NCBI GenBank assembly: GCA_903867845.1
Contig: CAIPSZ010000150.1
Span: 1 to 10,441 of the forward strand
Reading direction: 5' to 3'
DNA: 10,441 nt
From: Candidatus Kerfeldbacteria bacterium
GTDB taxonomy: Bacteria; Patescibacteriota; Patescibacteriia; PEXW01
In this document: piece after piece, positions 6,794 to 10,441 of the stretch
How positions within the stretch are numbered: the first letter of the stretch is position 1
Layout of the letters: each line of letters starts with the position of its first letter
Position numbers and translations under genes: made by a program
The notes under the pieces: model-generated
What the model was told of the DNA's origin: nothing
What the model saw: only the letters and a program-made list of their open reading frames with translations
Databases searched by the model: none

Positions 6794-8083
6794 ATGGACG
6801 CATACAAGATAACCGGGGGCATTCCGCTAACCGGCCGTACCCGTGTGGTAGGCGCGAAGAACGCCGCGACGAAACTCATGGTTGCAACACTGCTCACCGA
6901 TGAGCCGTGTCGTTTGGATAACTACCCACACCTTGGGGATACTGAGATTACCGAAGAGCTCCTCACATCCGTTGGCGGTGAACTCGAACGGCAGGATGGC
7001 TCACTCCACATCCATACTCCAGAAATTACCCAGTCCAATGTCCCGCCGCTCTCCCGAAAGAATCGCATTCCGATTCTCGCTATCGCGCCGCTCCTGCTTC
7101 GCACTGGCCATGCGCAAGTTCCGGTCCTCGGCGGCGACAAGATTGGTCCCCGGCCAGTTGACTTTCACGTTACGGCTCTACAAGCGATGGGCGCAACCGT
7201 ACAAGAGTCTGATGGCGTGTACGTTGCCGAAGCGAAGAAACTCCACGGCACTAATGTGATCCTCCCATTCCCAAGCGTTGGCGCAACTGAAACCATTCTC
7301 TTTGCCAGTGTCCTTGCGGAAGGAAATACACGTCTAGAAAATGCCGCTGTTGAACCTGAAGTGCTCGAGCTCATTATGTTTCTCCAGAAGATGGGTGCGG
7401 TCATCCACCTTGGCGCAAATCGCATCATCGAAATTGAAGGTGTGAAAAAACTGCACGGCGCGTCACATCGAATTCCCGCCGATCGAAACGAAATTATCTC
7501 TTTTGCTATTGCTGCCATTGCTACCGCTGGGGACGTTTTTGTGGAGGACGCCCACCAAGAACACCTCGTGACCTTTCTCAACGTCGTGCGCAAGATTGGT
7601 GGCGAGTTTGAAGTTGCCGCGGATGGCATTCGCTTCTGGCGGCATGGCACATTACGGCCACTCGACGTCAGCACCGACACGCATCCAGGGTTCATGACTG
7701 ATTGGCAGCAGCCAACGCTTACGTTGCTCACCCAAGCGCCAGGCACATCGCACGTCCATGAAACCATTTACGAAGATCGTTTTGGCTACACGAAAGATCT
7801 CAACCGCATGGGTGCTAGCATTGTGGTGCAAGATGTTTGTGACATTGCGCACTGTCGTTTCGCGGGCAAGCATGCAATGCATTACGCTACTGTCGTGGGT
7901 CCGACCCCCTTGCGCGCAGCAGAACTTGTCATACCCGATATTCGGGCTGGCATGGCCCATGTCGTAGCCGCACTCATCGCCACGGGCACATCCACCCTGA
8001 CCGGAATTGAACATCTTGACCGTGGGTACGTGCACTTGGAACGACGCCTCGCTCAACTCGGCGCCAACATTACCCGCGTATGA
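6794..8083 (+). CDS. murA: UDP-N-acetylglucosamine 1-carboxyvinyltransferase (MurA), Cys-to-Asp type
   Basis: MurA transfers enolpyruvate from phosphoenolpyruvate to UDP-GlcNAc, the first committed step of peptidoglycan synthesis in the cytoplasm. The 429-residue length is standard. Lys22 and Asn23 in GAKNAA match the E. coli numbering exactly, which supports the start at 6794. Arg91, Arg120 in the RPVD motif, Asp303 in the second half and Arg384 in DIRAG are at the positions of known active-site residues. The catalytic loop reads GGDKIG (113-118), so Asp115 replaces the Cys that fosfomycin alkylates. Natural Asp variants, as in mycobacteria and chlamydiae, are active and fosfomycin-resistant. 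The two inverted alpha/beta domains are both complete. The gene heads an operon whose next three genes each overlap by ATGA. The promoter-like TATACT is 7 nt upstream, and there is no Shine-Dalgarno motif. Confidence 0.95.
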   Translation: MDAYKITGGIPLTGRTRVVGAKNAATKLMVATLLTDEPCRLDNYPHLGDTEITEELLTSVGGELERQDGSLHIHTPEITQSNVPPLSRKNRIPILAIAPLLLRTGHAQVPVLGGDKIGPRPVDFHVTALQAMGATVQESDGVYVAEAKKLHGTNVILPFPSVGATETILFASVLAEGNTRLENAAVEPEVLELIMFLQKMGAVIHLGANRIIEIEGVKKLHGASHRIPADRNEIISFAIAAIATAGDVFVEDAHQEHLVTFLNVVRKIGGEFEVAADGIRFWRHGTLRPLDVSTDTHPGFMTDWQQPTLTLLTQAPGTSHVHETIYEDRFGYTKDLNRMGASIVVQDVCDIAHCRFAGKHAMHYATVVGPTPLRAAELVIPDIRAGMAHVVAALIATGTSTLTGIEHLDRGYVHLERRLAQLGANITRV

Positions 8084-9288
8084 TCGACGGAAGTCCTCAA
8101 CGAAAGAAACCCACCTTCCGCGTCACGTTTTTCGTTTCCGTTGGGGTCATTGCTGGGTTTATCTTTGGCGTTGTCGTTGCCAATCGTCAGAATGGTCAAT
8201 CGAACCCGCTCCACGCGCTGGAAGCCGTTAGTGGCCTCGCCCCAAACGCGCAGCGCGTCTACGATGGCATTCTCCACGCAATTCAGACGGAATACGCTCA
8301 CCAACCCGTAACGAATGAAACGCTTTTCTACGGGGCAATGAGCGGCCTTGTACGCAGTCTCGGTGACCCCTACTCAACCTTCTTCACCCCTGCGGATGCC
8401 CAGAGCTTTCAGAATGACCTGAATTTAAGCGTTGACGGGATTGGTGCGGAAGTCGGGGCGAAAGATGGCCAGCTCGTCATCATTGCGCCACTCCCACAGT
8501 CACCAGCCGAAAAAGCAGGCCTGAAGCCAGGGGATGCAATTGTGCAAATTGACGGGCAGGATACGACGAACCTTAATGTTGACCAAGCCGTGCAGAAAAT
8601 TCGTGGGAAGGCTGGAACGGTCGTAAAGTTGCTGATTGGGCGCAATGGCAAGACGCAAGATATTTCCGTTACCCGGGATCACGTCGTGGTTCCGAGTGTG
8701 ACGAGCCGAACCGTGGGCGACAAGCTGCAACTCGTGACTATTGTTAGCTTTAACGACGATACCGTTCCAGCGCTCAACACTATCATTCAGAACATATTAC
8801 TCAATAAACCTAAAGGAATTATCCTCGATCTCCGGAACAACCCCGGTGGCTTGCTGGATAGCGCAGTGAGCGTAGCCGGTGAGTTTTTAGGAAAAACCGT
8901 CATCGTACGTGAGCGGGATGCCCAGGGCAAGGAAAATGTTGATAGTGCTAGCCACGACGCGCGAATTCCTTCCACTCCGGTGGTTGTGCTCGTAAATGGA
9001 GGGAGCGCGTCCGCTGCAGAAATTCTCGCTGGCGCGTTACAGGATGCTAAGCGCGCCACCATTGTCGGTCAGAAGACCTTTGGAAAGGGGAGCGTGCAAA
9101 CATTGGAAAAACTCCCCGATGGATCAGAGTTGAAATTGACCATCGCCGCATGGTTCACACCCAAAGGTCGCACGATTGATAAAGTTGGCATTACTCCAGA
9201 TGTGGTTGTAGCTGACCCAACGGAAGCTGGTGATGCAAAGGACGACCAGCTTCAGCGGGCGATGCAAATTCTTACCCCAAAGCCATGA
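8080..9288 (+). CDS. ctpA: S41 family C-terminal processing protease (CtpA/Prc-like)
   Basis: S41A proteases cut exported or membrane proteins near their C termini with a Ser-Lys dyad. The 402-residue protein has a short basic N terminus and one transmembrane helix at about 14-34, placing the catalytic part outside the cytoplasm. A helical stretch with the LGDPYSTFF motif (94-102) precedes a PDZ domain at about 115-200, with GDAIVQIDG at 151-159. The catalytic core follows, with LRNNPGG (251-257). Ser311 in GGSASAAE and Lys336 in FGKGSVQ are 25 residues apart, as in E. coli Prc and Bacillus CtpB, and Gln340 completes the usual triad. Everything needed for activity is present. The start overlaps the murA stop as ATGA (8080-8083). 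The link to murA suggests envelope maturation, for example turnover of cell-wall hydrolases, but the substrate is unknown. Confidence 0.95.
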   Translation: MIDGSPQRKKPTFRVTFFVSVGVIAGFIFGVVVANRQNGQSNPLHALEAVSGLAPNAQRVYDGILHAIQTEYAHQPVTNETLFYGAMSGLVRSLGDPYSTFFTPADAQSFQNDLNLSVDGIGAEVGAKDGQLVIIAPLPQSPAEKAGLKPGDAIVQIDGQDTTNLNVDQAVQKIRGKAGTVVKLLIGRNGKTQDISVTRDHVVVPSVTSRTVGDKLQLVTIVSFNDDTVPALNTIIQNILLNKPKGIILDLRNNPGGLLDSAVSVAGEFLGKTVIVRERDAQGKENVDSASHDARIPSTPVVVLVNGGSASAAEILAGALQDAKRATIVGQKTFGKGSVQTLEKLPDGSELKLTIAAWFTPKGRTIDKVGITPDVVVADPTEAGDAKDDQLQRAMQILTPKP

Positions 9289-9716
9289 ACGTCATATTCT
9301 TACGCGCGTACCCGCCCTACGTCGCTGGTCAGGTTGCTGATGTGAGTGCGGGGTACGCGCAGAACTTTCTCATCCCAAAAGGTATTGCCAAGCCAGCGAC
9401 CGAACAAGCCCGTGCCACCGCCCGGGCACAAGCTGCCATTGTGGAAAAGCGCGCAGCTGAACAAGCTAAAGCACTTCAGGAACTCGCACTTGTCCTGCAG
9501 GGTGCAACGGTTCGTATTACGGTGAAAGCGTCACCCGCTGGGCGACTCTATGCAGCGCTTACCCCAAAAGTTCTTGCTAACAATATCGAAGCTCAAGTGC
9601 ACTGCGTCCTACCGGACGACGTTCGCAAGCGCTTGCCGACGCTGAAAACCCGTGGCACGCACACAGTGGCATTGCCGATTTTCGAAAAGCAGGTTACGTT
9701 TACTATCGAACTATGA
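9285..9716 (+). CDS. rplI: 50S ribosomal protein bL9
   Basis: bL9 binds 23S rRNA near the L1 stalk base and reaches across the ribosome surface through a long helix. The 143-residue protein has the N-terminal domain signature GYAQNFLIPKG (23-33) followed by AKPAT, then an Ala/Gln/Glu-rich helix at about 40-72, and a C-terminal domain from about 74 to 143. The usual LGKKGD-like turn near residue 12 is replaced by PPYVAGQV, so the protein is divergent, but length and order are normal. The start at 9285 overlaps the ctpA stop as ATGA and the stop overlaps pyrG in the same way. Several CPR lineages are reported to lack bL9, so its presence argues against those lineages. Here it lies apart from rpsF/rpsR, its common partners. 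Confidence 0.92.
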   Translation: MNVIFLRAYPPYVAGQVADVSAGYAQNFLIPKGIAKPATEQARATARAQAAIVEKRAAEQAKALQELALVLQGATVRITVKASPAGRLYAALTPKVLANNIEAQVHCVLPDDVRKRLPTLKTRGTHTVALPIFEKQVTFTIEL

Positions 9717-10441
9717 GCCGAAAGACACACTACATTTTCGTTACCGGCGGCGTTTGCTCGGGCTTAGGAAAGGGGATTACCGCATCCTCGATTGGCGCAC
9801 TGCTCAAGGCATCAAAATTTTCGGTGTTCTCAATCAAATTTGACCCGTACCTGAATGTCGATCCAGGTACAATGAACCCGTACCAGCATGGCGAAGTGTA
9901 CGTCCTGAAGGATGGAACGGAGACCGATCTCGATTTGGGGCACTACGAACGTTTCCTTGATGTGGAGCTCACCAAGTCATCCTCCGTTTCCACTGGCCAG
10001 CTCTACCAGCGAGTCATTGCCCAGGAACGGGCCGGGCGGTACTTAGGGAAGACCATCCAAATTATCCCGCACATTACGGACGCAATTAAGCAGTCCATTC
10101 AAGATGTCGCGGAAACGCACAAGCCCGACGTGCTCATCATGGAAATTGGGGGTACGGTCGGCGACATTGAGGGTGAGCCGTACTTGGAGGCGGCACGGCA
10201 AATGCGCCATGAGCTTGGGCAACGTGTCCTGTTCGTTCACGTGGCACTGTTGCCGTACCTGAAAACGACGCACGAGCTCAAAACGAAACCAACGCAATCT
10301 TCAGTGAAGGAGTTGCAGCGTGCAGGTATTCAGCCTGACATTATTGTCGCTCGTGCAGATGAGACCATTCGCAAAGAGCACCTCGAGAAGCTCAGCCTTT
10401 TTTGCGGTGTTCCGTTACACGCAGTCATTCCGGCAAAGACA
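9713..10441 (+). CDS. pyrG: CTP synthase (3' partial)
   Basis: CTP synthase aminates UTP to CTP with ATP and glutamine. The 243 visible residues cover most of the N-terminal synthetase domain. The frame runs off the window, so the glutaminase domain and roughly half of a typical 530-550 residue enzyme are missing. The start is the ATG at 9713, which overlaps the rplI TGA as ATGA. Key motifs are FVTGGVCSGLGKG (9-21) with Lys20 in the ATP loop, KFDPYLNVDPGTMNPYQHGE (42-61) with Lys42, ETDLDLGHYERF (70-81) with the metal-binding Asp74, MEIGGTVGDIE (143-153) with Glu144, and KTKPTQSSVKEL (190-201), part of the UTP/CTP site. The loop reads VCSGLGKG where most family members have VVSSLGKG or similar, a small deviation that leaves the Lys intact. 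It is the last visible gene of the murA operon. Confidence 0.97.
   Translation, partial: MSRKTHYIFVTGGVCSGLGKGITASSIGALLKASKFSVFSIKFDPYLNVDPGTMNPYQHGEVYVLKDGTETDLDLGHYERFLDVELTKSSSVSTGQLYQRVIAQERAGRYLGKTIQIIPHITDAIKQSIQDVAETHKPDVLIMEIGGTVGDIEGEPYLEAARQMRHELGQRVLFVHVALLPYLKTTHELKTKPTQSSVKELQRAGIQPDIIVARADETIRKEHLEKLSLFCGVPLHAVIPAKT

Noticed and set aside
7165..7767. A 200-codon reading frame on the minus strand within murA
   Set aside because: murA is fully conserved on the plus strand, and the antisense product is Ser/Arg/Pro-rich, as expected for a shadow frame.
8081..8083. TGA as a possible sense codon (the Gracilibacteria/SR1 code)
   Set aside because: TGA ends murA, ctpA and rplI exactly at the start of the next gene and at the expected protein lengths, and no in-frame TGA occurs within conserved regions.

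Overview
The window is a compact bacterial segment with nine confident genes plus one unrecognised small membrane-protein gene. Both ends are cut: the first gene has no start and the last has no stop. I infer a member of the candidate phyla radiation (Patescibacteria, Parcubacteria-like). The reasons are almost no intergenic DNA, no recognisable Shine-Dalgarno motif before any start I inspected, a PEGA protein with a single N-terminal anchor, a short RmlC-like cupin, and divergent versions of bL9 and CTP synthase. None of these proves the assignment. TGA is used as a normal stop (three ATGA overlaps), so a TGA-reassigned code is not indicated.

Positions 1-1769 hold the AT-rich end of a probable cell-surface polysaccharide locus: a large beta-rich exported-type protein of unknown function, open to the left edge, and a four-helix membrane protein starting 2 nt after it. 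By hand count the second gene is about 37% GC. Most of the sequence after about 1790 is nearer the low-to-mid fifties.

Positions 1790-4113 carry three dTDP-sugar genes in the order rfbC-like, rfbB, rfbD, with gaps of 1 nt between them. They would convert dTDP-glucose to dTDP-L-rhamnose or a related deoxysugar. The nucleotidyltransferase rfbA, which makes dTDP-glucose, is not in the window. The RmlC homologue is a short form lacking the C-terminal segment of classical enzymes. Next, 4149-5714 encodes a polytopic GT-C type glycosyltransferase that probably uses a lipid-linked sugar outside the membrane; it appears to have its own promoter.

A gene on the minus strand (5745-6725) encodes a membrane-anchored PEGA-domain protein. 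It converges with the glycosyltransferase gene and diverges from murA across a 68-bp intergenic region with two promoter-like elements and an inverted repeat.

Positions 6794-10441 form a tight plus-strand operon, murA-ctpA-rplI-pyrG, in which every junction is an ATGA stop/start overlap. It mixes peptidoglycan synthesis (a MurA with Asp in place of the fosfomycin-target Cys), an envelope S41 protease, ribosomal protein bL9 and CTP synthase. The three genes that seem to start transcription units have a -10-like hexamer 6-10 nt before the ATG, which suggests leaderless or nearly leaderless mRNAs. I found no CRISPR array, RNA gene, insertion sequence or phage gene, and no clearly new multi-gene system. 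The least explained content is the surface-protein pair at the left end.
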